Of a DNA stretch of 64,000 nt, positions 1-12,900 are shown piece by piece. The DNA lies in the NCBI GenBank assembly GCA_009602735.1, contig WELA01012833.1, positions 374,242-438,241 of the forward strand, written 5' to 3'. This DNA comes from Mesotaenium endlicherianum (taxonomy: Eukaryota > Streptophyta > Zygnematophyceae > Zygnematales > Mesotaeniaceae). The position numbers and the translations under genes are program-made. Under the pieces are notes generated by a model, which was not told the origin of the DNA, did no database searches, and saw only the letters and a program-made list of their open reading frames with translations. The stretch's first letter is position 1; each line of letters opens with the position of its first letter.

Positions 1-16
1 AGCTTTCAACTCGTAC

Positions 17-931
17 CTGATCCACATCACAGCCCCTCTTGCTCTTGGCGCCTAAGTAGGGGTACTCCCCTTCAGAGACAAGGCCACCGTAGCTGGGTGT
101 ATTTGCCGCCACGTACTCAAACGCGTCGCCGGGCCAGCCTCCGGCGCACGAGCTGCCGCCCCGCTGGCAGTCGAGGACCTGCTGCTCGCTGGCCGCCACA
201 GGGAGCGAGATGAGAATGGCGTTGGCGGCCTCGATGGCGCCCACCGCCGCAAATGCCCAGCACGCGCCTGCGCAGACATCCAGATTCCAGCATGCCTGAT
301 GTTCTACACAGTCACGAAGCTGGCGCGATGCCTCCCCCCTTGAGGATAACATGGAGTCCCGCATGTCTTTTCTGCGCCACAACAGACTAGAGAGGCCCGA
401 GCACCTGTTGACTTGCAACTTTGAACGTCTGCAAGTGACAAGTCCAGCACGTTGGACAGTACGGGCTCACTTGCAGCGAGCAGCCGCAGTAGCAGTGGCA
501 TGCACAGGCCCGCAAGCACGGACACAGTCACTATCGAATGCTGTTGTCTGTCTGGAGAGGCGGGGATGCCGAATTTGGAAATACACAAGCCCTACTTGCA
601 ATACCCCTGGCCCCTTGCTACACCTCACCACATTAGAACGAGCACGCGTTAACCTCATCACATTTGAATCCACCGGCAATTAGGACGGCGAACGTGCATG
701 CATGAGCCTCACCGCAGCTGCCCTGGTCCTTCACGCCCGCCAGCACACTCTGCTGCCGCCAGTCCACAGTGGCCTGGAGGCCCCAGTTGGTGCTGTTGGC
801 GCCGCCGGAGAACCCGTAGCTGGCGTGGCGGAAGTACTTGCTCAGGTACTTGGGGGGCTTCCCCAGGGAAGGCGGCACAAGCCCCCTCGTGCGATTGGCC
901 CCCCCGCCAGGTGGCGGTGGAGGGGCACTAC
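17..931 (-). other. Papain-like peptidase exons of copy A (N-terminal half of domain)
   Basis: Exon 713-931 (219 nt) encodes a short proline/glycine linker (APPPPPGGGANRTRG), then YLSKYFRHASYGFSG, VDWRQQSVLAGVKDQGSC, ending phase 1. Exon 17-267 (251 nt) begins with the catalytic Cys context GACWAFAAVGAIEAANAI, followed by EQQVLDCQ, CAGGWPGDAFEY and YPYLGAKSKRGCDVDQ. The KDQG glutamine and CWAF cysteine of family C1A are present. The His/Asn half would lie beyond the left edge. Linker and exon sizes match copy B except for a shorter proline region. Confidence 0.8.
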
Positions 932-3900
932 CTGCAGAATGCGCAGCTCAAGCACGCTCGCAGCAAGTAGCATCAATGTAGCTGAAGTTGAGACAATGAT
1001 CCAATATAAGATCCTCTCAAACGCATCCTTCTGCAAGTACAGTCTGGTGCGTACGTACATCCATATCTTGGTTCTGCAAACTCCACAAACAGCGCCTGCA
1101 GCAGACATGCGTGCATACATGGAGGCCCGCTTCCAACTGTGTAGTACTAAGCTGCCTGGGTTCTTTCACGCTAACGTAAGCCTACTCTGTGCACATCCCC
1201 AGTCCAGTAAGAACAAGAGCAAACGCCAGAGCAGCACCTGAGGTGCGCGTTTAGCTATGCCACTTCCAACGTCAATGTCGGAAAATCTGACTCATGTCAA
1301 TTGCAAGAATGTGCATGCCCTAAAGACGCAGAGTACGTCAAGAGTTCTGCATATCTCTGACTTCTTTTCCATCTGCAACAGGCGGAAAGGGGGGAATGGG
1401 GGTGTGGCATCTGAGAAGCGCGTACAGCTGGCGACGCCTGCCACTTGTGCACTCCTGTATCCTATCTCGCAGTCGCACGTGGGCTGCGTGCCACTGAGGA
1501 AGCATCGCCCGTGGCCCCCGCAGGGGCCCTGTGCTGACGTGGCGCCGCAAAAGGCGGCGCACACCTTGGAGCTTCTCTGGCTCTTGGCACACTTGCCTGA
1601 CAAGCAATTGGAGGAGGTAGAGTCGGGACAGACAGAGCCCGTGAAATAGTTGTTCTCCAAAACCCTGCACCGAGACCAGTGACGAGCAGAACCAGAGGAT
1701 TTGCCGAGGGGTGAAAAGGTGTTTGATATTGAGGTGGCGGGCAGTTGAGGCTTCCCGTAAAAGGAGTTCCACACAGGTATCTGCAAGGAACCTAGCGGAG
1801 GAGCGGAGGTGACAGCGGCAAGAAGCGGACAGGAGACTGTGAAGAGGGACATCTTGGAGGAGCCCTTGGCGCTACTCCCAGAAGGAAGGTTATGCGTGAA
1901 CTTGTGGGGGAGCCGGGAATGGTGAATAACGGAAAGACGGGCCTTACGCTTGGAAAATTACGAAAAGACCGCCCTTACGCTAAAAGCCGCAGCACATTTG
2001 GGAGTATTTTATGAACGTGCTCTGAACTCCGCTCTTTCAGAAAAATCACACCACGAGGGCGCAGTAGCAGTGGGGCTTTGGAACTAGATGCACTTGAATA
2101 AAAACTACAAAACGACGCATAGTCTGCATGATTGAAGCATATTCATGTCTCACTGCCACAGCCCCAGCAGGGACGGCAGAACCCAACAGGTGAGACTCGA
2201 GGGGGGGAGTTGCATGACTGGACCTGGCCGCTAGTATGATATGGACTCGTTATTGCTTGGCCTAGCTTTGCGCAGATTTGCGAACACATTGGCAGTAGAC
2301 ACCTTGGTCACCTTACCCACAACTCCCACAAGGCTGGCATACCAGTGAACAGCACAGCACACACATTCAACGAACAAGCGTAAGACATTGAACTAAGCAT
2401 ACAACCGTACGGCGCAACTTTGGACTCAACAACTGGTGGGAACAAGAGTAGCTGCCAAGATAGCAGTGTCGCAAACAGTCAGCAAGCTATGCGAGAAGGA
2501 CGGAGAGGAAAAAGGCCAGGTGTATGCGCAAACACTCACAGCTCCTGGAGGGCAGGAAGGGCCAGCAGGCAGCTGGGGATGCTCCCCGTAAGCTGATTGC
2601 TGTCGGCAAACCTGTCTCCGCATAAACAACATAGAGTAGCCAGTAAGCAGATTGAGCCAGCCAGCTGGCAGATCCAGGCAGCCAGCACCTTGCCAGCTGA
2701 CCAGACAGCTGGCAGACCAGGGCCGAGACTGCTTAGTGTCAGTCCAGAGGCCAGAGAGCTCGACAGAAGCCCTCACACCTGATAGGCTGCAGCATGCAAG
2801 CGGACCTTCGAAGGGAACAACGGGCGCTGATGTGAGCCACATGCTTGACGCAGTTGCATGACAAGAGGCCCTGATATGTCAGTCTCCGCATGGCAAAAGC
2901 CGCCGTGTCGCACAATGTGACGGCCGTGAAGAAGCCAGGAGTCAGTGAAGTCTGCAACGAGAGCACGGGGGTGGCTGACTCTGGCCGCATTTGCGCATCA
3001 GAAACCCTCTACAAAAGTTGCCCTGAGGGCCTGCACAGGGAGAGAGAGAAAACCATAGAGGTACTGGCAACTTGCAAGGGCTAGGGCATACTCGACAAGC
3101 ACGGCAACTGTAAGTTGTAATGTGAGCGAGCAGTCAAGAGTTCCTGATATGCATACTTTGTAAAGGGCTGTATGATTTGCATACTTGTCTAAACATGGAA
3201 CTGATGATGCCGGTCGTGCGGAGTTTCCTTTAGCACTTCTCAACTTCTGAACCTCAGGACCTAATATGTAGCAAGAAAACTTACAGCTTCTCCAGCTTCT
3301 TGAGGGCGCAGAGCTCCGTCGGAAGCGATCCGCTCAAGCTGTTGGAGCCCACGTCGCTGCACACACCCTCCTTGCCCGCCCCCAATTCTTGCTTTTGAGC
3401 CAAACCATTGAGAATATACTTCCTCGTGAGCCAGGAAGAACATTACAGACCCCAAGGAGGCGAAAAAAGGGATATGATATACAAGAGGAGTTCCTGCCCA
3501 GGGCTCTTATCTGGGATATGTGACGCAAAATTGCGCACAATATTGTCATCGGAAGTTGGCTCAGTGGTCACCTAAAAGGCTCTCATACAACGCGCATCGA
3601 TCAGTCCAATTGCGGTAAGGTTGTGTGCAATCAGGTCACAGGCCACAAGGTTGGAGATGTAACTACTAGCCACAGCCAAAGTAGGCAGCTACCTCGTGCC
3701 TGAACACCAAATCAAAGACACGAATCGGAGTCACAAAACCTACAGAAGCTAGGGCGAGTCAAGACCTGGTCCCCTGGCTGATGGCCTGTGTGAGGGGAGG
3801 GGTGTCATGCGGAGCAATGCAGGGGTTGTGCTGCATGGAAAGAAGCTCACAAAGGTAAACACAATTGTGTGACGCTCACTTTGAACTCGTTCAACTATGA

Positions 3901-6900
3901 CCTTGAAAAGTTTTGCACATAGTGCAACATGCAACCACTTACACCTCGACCTTGCCTGACTTGGTGTCAGAAGTAAGGCACTCACACAGTAGTGTTCAAG
4001 TGAAAGTTTACACGTGTGTGTTGAACAGGTTGAATGACCAAAAATTACTGTTGAAACCTTGTGGTTGAAACTAAAGTCCTTAGTTGAAATTTAAACGGAA
4101 AGGGAGCAACATTATGAAATAGAGGTGGAATATAGAGTTGAGGGACAAGGGTCGTGATGTAACAGAAGCCATTTAGGCACAAGTGCTACGTGCCACGAAG
4201 TAATTTGAAGGCAGATTTTGCGTGAGGTTTCCTGCCCTTGTGTTATGCACAGTGCCTCACAACTTAAGCATGCTAAGCAATGAAGGAGCTACCTTAGAGT
4301 GCACGTTTTTAGAATCTAGCTCACAATAACAATTGGGGGACTTACAATACTTCCAGGGCTGACAGCCCCCCCAAGCAGCCGGGGATGCCTCCAGAGAAGT
4401 CGTTCGAAGACAGGTCTCTGCCACAACAGGAACAGCACAGTGGCAGCAGAAGCAGCAAAAGTGCAAAATGAGGGAAATCTCGCCTTGGGAGGACAGTGAG
4501 GACTAAGGAAGCACAACCCTCCCGCCAGTGTGGGCTACCTTGAGACGCACCAAAGATTTCAATTTGCATAGGTGAAGATGTATAGAAGTATCACCAACAC
4601 AGAGCTGGTGCTGGTGGGTGCGTCACCGCGGCTTGCACGGAAGTAGTAGTGGTATGCGATGAGGATATGACTCGTCAAATGACTGCCAAATGGTCGCTAT
4701 TAATCAGCTCCTCAATGAGTACAATGAACATGTGACTGCAGCGTTCCTATGCTTCTGCTATCACCATATCATCATAGATGAGAACACAGATCGTACACAA
4801 ATGGTAGTTGATGCCGCAAGAAGGAGCCATGTCAGATGGACGGCCAACTAGGCCGCTAGAGGAGGGACACGCAGATAAACCATGTGTCATGCCAAGACGC
4901 GCTCACTCAACAGTTGGCTGCTTTGGGACGCACAAGTCCAGCACTCAGGTGCCTCAGGTCCAGCTTTTGGGCTTTCGAAGCTCACGAGTCTGACGTGGAG
5001 TCATGCCATGGACAAAGCTTACAGCCGTACAATGCGAGCTTGCCCAAGAGGCACAACTCCACCAACTCAGGGCAAGAATATGGGGTCTTCGAGGTTCAAT
5101 TACGCGGACGCCAAACACAGGGTCTTGGATCATGGAAAGTTACGCAGCTCTCGCAAGCAGCGACTGGCTACAGCCCACGGGCCATGGGGACGTGGTCTGG
5201 ATTTTGAGGCTTTCGAATGTCAGCAGGAGGAGCGGATCAAGGGAGGCCGCACTCACAACTCCTTGCATGCCTTCAGGCGGCACAGGTTCGTCGGCAGCGG
5301 GCCCCTCAAGCTGTTCTTGTGCAAGTACCTGGGCACCTCGACAGCGATCGCAAGGCTCAAGCCCGGCAATGATCGACTTAAAACACTTCCTGCTAATCCC
5401 TCCACAAAGAAGCTTGCATCTTCTTGCCTTGGTTGGAGCAAGCCAGACAGTTCTGCCGCGGTGCGGATGTCTGCGTCGTCACCACCTGGGGCCAAGTTTA
5501 CGGATGCACTTACTTCCAATTCAGTGATAAGAATGATGCAAGCCACAAGGATGTGCAGACAGCACGACCATACAAAGCTCAAGCTCATCGTGCGACTTAC
5601 TTAGTGCGCGTAAACTTTTACCGAGCATGCTTTTGAGTGTGATACGCTCGGCGTTGTCTGGCCCGCGCCCTTGGGGAGCTCGAGCTTGCTTGACCTGGAC
5701 CCTACGTGAGCTGATCAAAGCAGACGCTGGCCGTTACCCTTGTTATGACACTCACGGCGCACCTTGACTCAGTATCTGTGAACTGATTTTGCCTGCAGCT
5801 TGCAGGATGCATGCGGCATGCAGCAAGGAAGAGTAGCACATGGAGCACACACACCGCAAAACCAGCGCACGCGCTGGCGATGTTCCCAAATACCAGAAAA
5901 AAGCAGTTTGTGAGGTGCCTCGGCTGCAACGCAAGGAGCAGAGACTTGGCCGCAATGGAAGAAGGCTCCACCGCTTGCATTCATGAACCTCAGGTTCAAG
6001 GGGCTAGCAGAGTACAAACCTCAAGTCAAAGGCTGGGTACAGGGTTGGAAGCCAAGTAGAAGGACTACGATGGGCGGACGAAGAATGTAGCTGAAAGTAG
6101 CTGGAGAACTTACAAATAATTTAGGGCAGGCAAGGCCCCAAAGCAGCTGGGGATGCCTCCCGACAAGTAGTTCAAGCCGAGGTCTCTGCCAGGCAAGGGA
6201 CAGCACGGCGGCAGAGGCAGCAGCTTCAGCTTCGGATGGAGAAAATACGTTCTAGAGAGAGCTGTGAGGATTGAGCAGCGCCATCCGGTGTGGCGTGCTC
6301 AGATGATGCCAGAGACAGGGCCCCGGGTCGTGAGAGGACATGCAATCCTTACGAGTGGTACAAGTCTGCCGGAAGCAAGCTATGCTTACATGATGACAGC
6401 AACAGAAACTGGGATCCAGAAAAATGCTCTCACAGAAAGTGCAGTTTCTTCAGGCGGCAAAGGTCCAGTGGCAGCGGGCCGCTGAAGGTGTTGCCAGACA
6501 GCTGCCTGCGCATTTCGACAGCAATCACAAGCCCAGGGGTGTTCAAACCTGAACTCTTACAGCACAGAGGTAGCGAAGAGGTGAGAGTGCAGGGTGACAC
6601 TACTTGAGCAGGAAAAGAGCATGAGCACGAGGACGGGGAGGAGCTGGTGCTAACGAGATGCCGTTCTGGGAGGCACGGGCTCAAGAGCTGTGAGTTTTGG
6701 CTGCAGAGCAACTTACAACTCCGTCAGGGCGGGCAGGTCCCCCAAGCAGTTGGGGATGCCTCCTGAGAGCTTATTAAGAGACAGGTCGCTGTTGAAACAA
6801 GGAAAAAACAGATGGGGTGGAGTTGAATGAGCTTCAAGAAGGGCAGGAGAAGGAGAAGGCGAGGTACAAGAAGAATGGGCTTCTGCCTTACCAGCGGCTA

Positions 6901-9900
6901 AGGTGTGTGCATGAACGTCCCCAGAGAGTAAGATTTGATCCCCACCGTTTGCGCCAATAACAAGATAATTCCAAGCAGTGCCCTGTAAAATCTCCACCCT
7001 ATACGCCAATGCATATCGTCGCCAGCAATCTGCAATGGAAATTATGAACGAAGGACGGGGCCTTCAGTGCAAGCAGGTCTTACAGACATAGTTTACAATA
7101 TTACCAGCAATCCGAAGAAAATTCTGACCAGTTCGCTGCGGAGCTAAGCATCAGATAGATTGCGAGTAGACGTTTCCTGCTTCCAGTGTTTGCAAGCTTA
7201 CACAGTTGCGAGCAATCTCAGGCTACAGATGGCTGGCGCCAGCGTCCCTTCGGGGTTTTGTTGACCACGGAATTTCTGCTTCTGCATACTTGTCTACACA
7301 TGGAACTGATGAGGCCGGTTGTGCAGACTTTCCCAAAACACTATTCAGCAAGGAAACTTACAGCTTCTCCAGCTTCTTGAGGGCGCAGAGCTCTGTCGGA
7401 AGCGACCCGCTCAAGCTGTTGGAGCCCACGTAGCTGCACGCACCCTCGTTGCCCTCGCCCCCCATTCCTCACTCTTGAGCCAAAGCATCGAGAATACTAT
7501 TCCTCGTGAGCCAGGAAGAATACTATAGACCCCAAGGAGGGCGAAAGAAGAGAGATGGTTTTCAAGAGGAGTTTCTGCCCAGGCCCTTAGGTCTTATCCA
7601 GGATATCTGACACAACATTGGGCACAATATTGTAATCGGAAGTTGGCTGTGGGAGGGGTGTCACGCGGAGCAATGCAGGGGTTGTGCTGAATAGAAAGAA
7701 GGTCACAATAGCAATTCAATTGTGTGACGCTCACTTTAAGCTTGTTCAACTATGACCTTGAAAGGTATTGCGCATCGTGTGACCTGCAACCACTTACACC
7801 TCGACCTTGCCTGACTTGGTGTTAGACTTGGCGTTAGAAGTATGGCAGTCACACAGTAGTGTTGAACAGGTTGAATGATCAAAGCTATTGATTGAAAACC
7901 TCGTGGCTAATTTTAAAGTCCTTAGTTGAAGTTTAGATGGGGAGGGTGCGACGTAACGAAACAGAGGTGGCATATATAGATTTTTAGTTGGAGCCTTAAT
8001 ATTGGCTGAAAGTTGTTATGTAGATTGGGAGCACATGGCAACTGAATATGTTCACAAAAGTGAACTTCAATATTCAAGATATTGAGTAAGAAGATGAGGT
8101 ACGGCCATGGCTGTTCAGGCTTGATCTTACTGATATAATTTTGATTGATACTGATTCATAGAGTTTGACGATTGATTAAATCTGAGCAAACATAGTTCAA
8201 GCCAGAGTTGATTAAAATCAGAAACAAATTGATTATGATGGCTGAATTTTCAACACCTTGACCCTCTGTGTTGGCCCAATTGGCCCACAAGATGCAACCG
8301 TGAGTGAAGTTGACCCTCCTGGACACACAGACGGTGCTACGTGCCACTAAGTAGTTCAGCGGTAAATTTTGTGTTAGATTTTCTGCCCTTGTGTTATGCA
8401 CAGTGCCTCACAACTTAAGCATACTAAAGCAATGAAGGAGCTATCTAAGAGTGCACGTTTTAAGCCCATTTGATTGTGCAATCTAGCTCACGATAGCAAA
8501 TTGGGGACTTACAATACTTCCAGGGCTGGCAGGCCCCCCAAGCAGCCGGGGATGCCTCTCGAGAACTGATTCGAAGACAGGTCTCTGCCACGACAGGAAC
8601 AGCACAGCAGCGGCAGATGTAGCAGCAGAAGCGTAAAATGAGGACAAGTCAACTTAGAAAAATAGTAAGGACTTAGAAAGCACGTCCCTCCCGCCAGTGT
8701 GGGCCACTTCGAGACGCACTGGAGATGTCAATTTGCATAGGTGAAGGAGTATAGATGCATCGCTGACACGGAGCAGCTTGAGCAAGTACAGTGTTTGTGC
8801 AGCATAGTCATAGAGCAGCGCTCGAGGGCTTACGCCTTAAACTTCCAAACGCCACCTGTCTAGGCTAAAAGCCCACAGTTGCGTTTAGAGCTTCTGGGTC
8901 CCTCGTCAAGCTCCGAGGCTCAAGGTTCTCGGAATGCCCAGTGGCTGGCTCCCGAGGAGCGCCATCCGCTAGTTGGCGCATCACTGCGGCGTGCTTGAGA
9001 GTCGCATCGGTATGCTATGAGGATACGACTTGTGAAATGACTGCCAAATGATCGCTATAGATCAGCTCCTTACTGAGTACAATAAATGTGAGACTGCCAC
9101 GTTCCTATGCTACAGCTATCATCATATCACCCAACACGGAGTATAGCCAGAAAAGCCAGAGTTGATGCAGCAAGGAGGAGCCATGTCAGAAGGATGGGCA
9201 ACTAGGCTGCCACACAGGAGGGACGCGGGAACATGCCACGTGTCATGCCACAACACGCTCCCTCACAGTTGGCTGCTTTTGGACGCACGGGTCCAGCACT
9301 CAGACGCCTCAGGTCCAGCTTTTGGGCTTTTATTTCACGCACTGAAGTGGAGTCGTGCCATGGACAAAGGTTACAATCGTGCAATGAGAGCTTCCCAAGA
9401 GGCACAACTCCACCGACTCAAGGAAAAAATTGGGGTTCGATATTCAAATTACGCTGACGCCGAACACAGGGTCTTGGATCATGAGAAGATATGCAGCTCT
9501 CGCAAGCAGCGACAGGCACCGGCCACGGGGAAGTGGCCTGAGTTTTAAGGCTTTCGGATGTCAGCAGGAGGAAGGGAGTCAAGGGAGGCCGCACTCACAA
9601 CTCCTTGCAGGCCTTCAAGTGGCACAGGTCCGTCGGCAACGGGCCACCCAAGCTGTTCTTATACAAGTACCTGCGCACCTCAACAGCAATCGCAAGGCTC
9701 AAGCCCGGCAATGATCGAATAAGAAACCCTTCACGCCAATCCCTCCACTAAGAAGCCTGCATATTCTTGCCTTGGTTGAAGCGAGCCGGGAAGTTGTGTT
9801 GCGGTGCGGATGTCTGCATCATCACCACCTGGGACGAGGTTTACTAATGCACTCACTTTCAACGCCGTGACAAGGATGACGCAAGCCACAAGGACGTGCA

Positions 9901-12900
9901 AACAGCACGACCATATGGCGCTGCTTAATCTGATCATATGTGACCATGTGCGCGTAATAACCAGGCCTGCTTTTGAGTGTGATACGCTCGGCGTTGTCTG
10001 ACCTGCACCCTGAGGGAGCTCGAGCTTGCTTGACGTGGACTCTACGTGAGCTGATCCAATCAAACGCTAGCCACTTGACGTACACCTTACCTCACGGCGC
10101 ACCTTCACTCTATCTTAGTGAGCTCGCCTCTGCCTGCAGCTTGCAGCACGCATGTGCCATGCAGCAAGAAAGAGCAAACAGAGCACACACACCACCACCA
10201 ATGCTGGGGATATTTTCAGGTACCAGATGAAGCAGGCTGCCAGGTCCCTCGGCTGCAACGCAAGGAGCAGAGGCTTGGCCGCAATGGAAGAAGGCTCCAC
10301 CGCTTGCATTCATGAACCTCAGGTTCAAGAGCTACGAAAGTATGAACCCACGTCTAGGGCTGTGTACAGGGTTGGAAACCAAGTAGAAGGACAATGGTGG
10401 GCGGACGAAGAATGTAGCTGAAAGTAGCTGGAGAACTTACAAATAATTTAGGGCAGGCAAGGCCCCAAAGCAGCTGGAGATGCCTCCCGACAAGTAGTTC
10501 AAGCCGAGGTCTCTGCCAGGCAAGGGACAGCACGGCGGCAGAGACAACAGCTTCAGCTTCGAATGGAGAGAATACGTTCTAGAGAGAGCTGTGACGATTG
10601 AGCAGCGCCATCCGGTGTGGCGTGCTCAGACGATGCCAGAGACAGGGCCCCGGGTCGTGAAAGGACATGCAATCCTTACGAGTGGTACACGTCTACCGGG
10701 AGCAAGCTTCGGCGATTTGACGACAGCAACAGGACCTAGGATTCAGAAAAGATGCTCTCACAGAAAGTGAAGTTTCTTCAGGCGGCAAAGGCCCGTTGGC
10801 AGTGGGCCGCTGAAGTTGTTGCCAGACAGCTGCCTGCGCATTTCGACGGCAATCACAAGCCCAGTGGTAATCAAACCTAAACTCTTATCACCCCCTGCGC
10901 TCAGAAGCCTGCATTTGTTTGCCTAGTGGACTGTGGAGCCAGCCAGAAAGCTGTGCCGCAATATATTTTACTGCGTCATGCGTCATCAGGGTCGGCAGAC
11001 GAAGTCAAAAGCCAAAAGTTAGGGTGCATCTGCTTGAGGCCCAAAACAGAATGATGCAGGGCACAGGGACAAACGCCAAGGGCATTGGGTACTCTCAGGT
11101 GTAAGGTTTGAGGTTTAAGATTTCAGGTTTTTGATTAACGGGTCGAGGCGTTTGGGCTAGGGTTGCAACGGTATACACTAAGAGGTTCTCCCATTAAACT
11201 TCAGGGTCTGGGCAGGAGGACTAAACTTATTGGTGAATGATATATGAAGGGCATGCAAGGGAAGACTCACGCCAGTCAAACAGAATCCACTTGCCAATGC
11301 ACCACTGAGAAGAAAGCATAGAGGTGAGAGTGCAGGGAAACAACAGTTGAGCAGGAAAAGGGCACGAGCAGGACGCGGCGGAGTGGAGCTGGTGCTAATG
11401 AGCCGCCGATCTGGAAGGCACGGGCTCAAGGGCTGCGAGTGTGGCAGCAGAGCGACTCACAACTCCGTCAGGGCGGGCAGGTCCCCCAAGCAGTTGGGGA
11501 TGCCTCCTGAGAGCTTATTAAGGGACAGGTCACTGTTGAAACAAGAGCAAGACACAAGACACGATATTCATACGTCTCGCTGAGGGAAAAGCAGATGGGT
11601 GGGAGTTGGATGAGTTTGAAGGACAGGAGAAGGAGACGGCAAAGTGCAAGACGAAGGACATCACAAATAAATAATGAACTTCTGTCTCACCAGCCGCTAA
11701 GGTGTATGCATAAACATCCCCGGGGAGTAAGATTTGATCCCCACCGTTTGCGCCAATGACAAGACAATTCCAAGCAGTGCTCTGTACCATCTCACCTTAT
11801 ATGCCAAAGCATATCGTCGCCAGCAAACTGCAATGAAAAATATGAAGCAAGACGGGGCCTTCAGCGCAAGCAGGTTCTTACTGACATAGTTCTTGATGTT
11901 ATCAGCAATCTGGAGCATATTTTGACCAGTTTGCTGTGGAGCTAAGCATCAGATAGATAGAGAGTAGGCGTTTCCTGCTTCCAGAATCTGCAAGCTTACA
12001 TGCTTGTGAGCAATGTGAGGCTACAGATGGCTGGCGCCAGTGTCCCCCCCAGGGTCTTGTTGCCCACGGACCTGCCAAAAGAGCATCTCCCGCAGCAGAA
12101 GACGAATCTCGGACGAAAAAGCTCCTCAAAAAGTGCGAGCACAAGATGCTTTCCCTCTTCGAGCTGATGTCACATTCACAATGCCCACATGCTGACCAGT
12201 GACTCACTATGCCTTGCAAGCCACCCCAATTTACAGGGGCGGCACTTTGCAGTCACCAGGGTCTTTGAACACGAGTCAAGGATGTTTCAGCACCTCCCCC
12301 CTTCCGCCTTCCCCCTCCGACCCTCTCTCCCTCCCTCCCTCCCTCTACTTCCCTACCAGAGAACCAAAAAAAGAAGAAAAAGGGCAAGAAAGACTCAAGG
12401 AAAACCGTGCACTTACAGTGAAGACACGTGTCCAGAGGTGGTACACTGGATACCTTGGAGGTCGTTGCACTCCAGGCCATCCCACGACTTCAGTGCAGAT
12501 TGATATTGGAATCCTTTCCGCAGCACGAGGAGGGCAGTACCTGCATGAGGGCTTAAGTAGTATAGCAACAGGGCATGACCGACGAAACATTCCAATTGGG
12601 CAATATATCACAACATTTGGTTCGAGTGTTCCGGAGCCAGTACTACCTTGCCTTAACTCATTCCCACCATCCCACCACGCTTGTGTACGTTGTGCAGCAT
12701 AGGCTTGCGAGTTGATCTTAGAAATCTGCCATGGTCACCATTAACACTTGCCTCGGGACACACTGCTACTCGCACACCCATATGACTGACGTGGGTCATG
12801 TGCAGCAGTGCAAGATGTTCATAAGTGAACCAAGAGGGCACCTCCTTGAGGTTCATACTCATATTGTCCTTACTGACAATACAAGCTTGTCCAGGTTGGC

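Larger units (their letters stand above)
3180..12075. repeat. Intragenic tandem duplication, units about 4.1 kb and 4.8 kb
   Basis: The segment from about 7276 to 12075 and the segment from about 3180 to 7275 are head-to-tail copies, each spanning first-LRR exon to seventh-LRR exon with introns. Offsets between corresponding exons fall from 4744 (DLSLNK exon) through 4328, 4327, 4342 and 4167 to 4077 (last exon), so indels accumulated after duplication. The junction lies about 7275, where the relic first-LRR exon meets sequence matching 3180-3230 (gcatacttgtct...ggaactgatga). Confidence 0.7.

Noticed and set aside
6880-11960. Extra non-LRR coding exons between first and second LRR of copy A (phrase TAWNYLVIGANGGDQILLSG at about 6900-6990 and its copy at 11700-11790)
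   Set aside because: It looked faintly like an integrin FG-GAP or dynein light-chain segment. Its phase does not fit between phase-2 LRR exons, one copy has an upstream TAA, and copy B lacks the matching splice sites. It is probably duplicated intron.
2540-12071. A regularly spaced repeat array (CRISPR-like)
   Set aside because: The repeats are 72-nt coding LRR exons with splice sites, spaced 300-1100 bp apart, in a eukaryotic gene.
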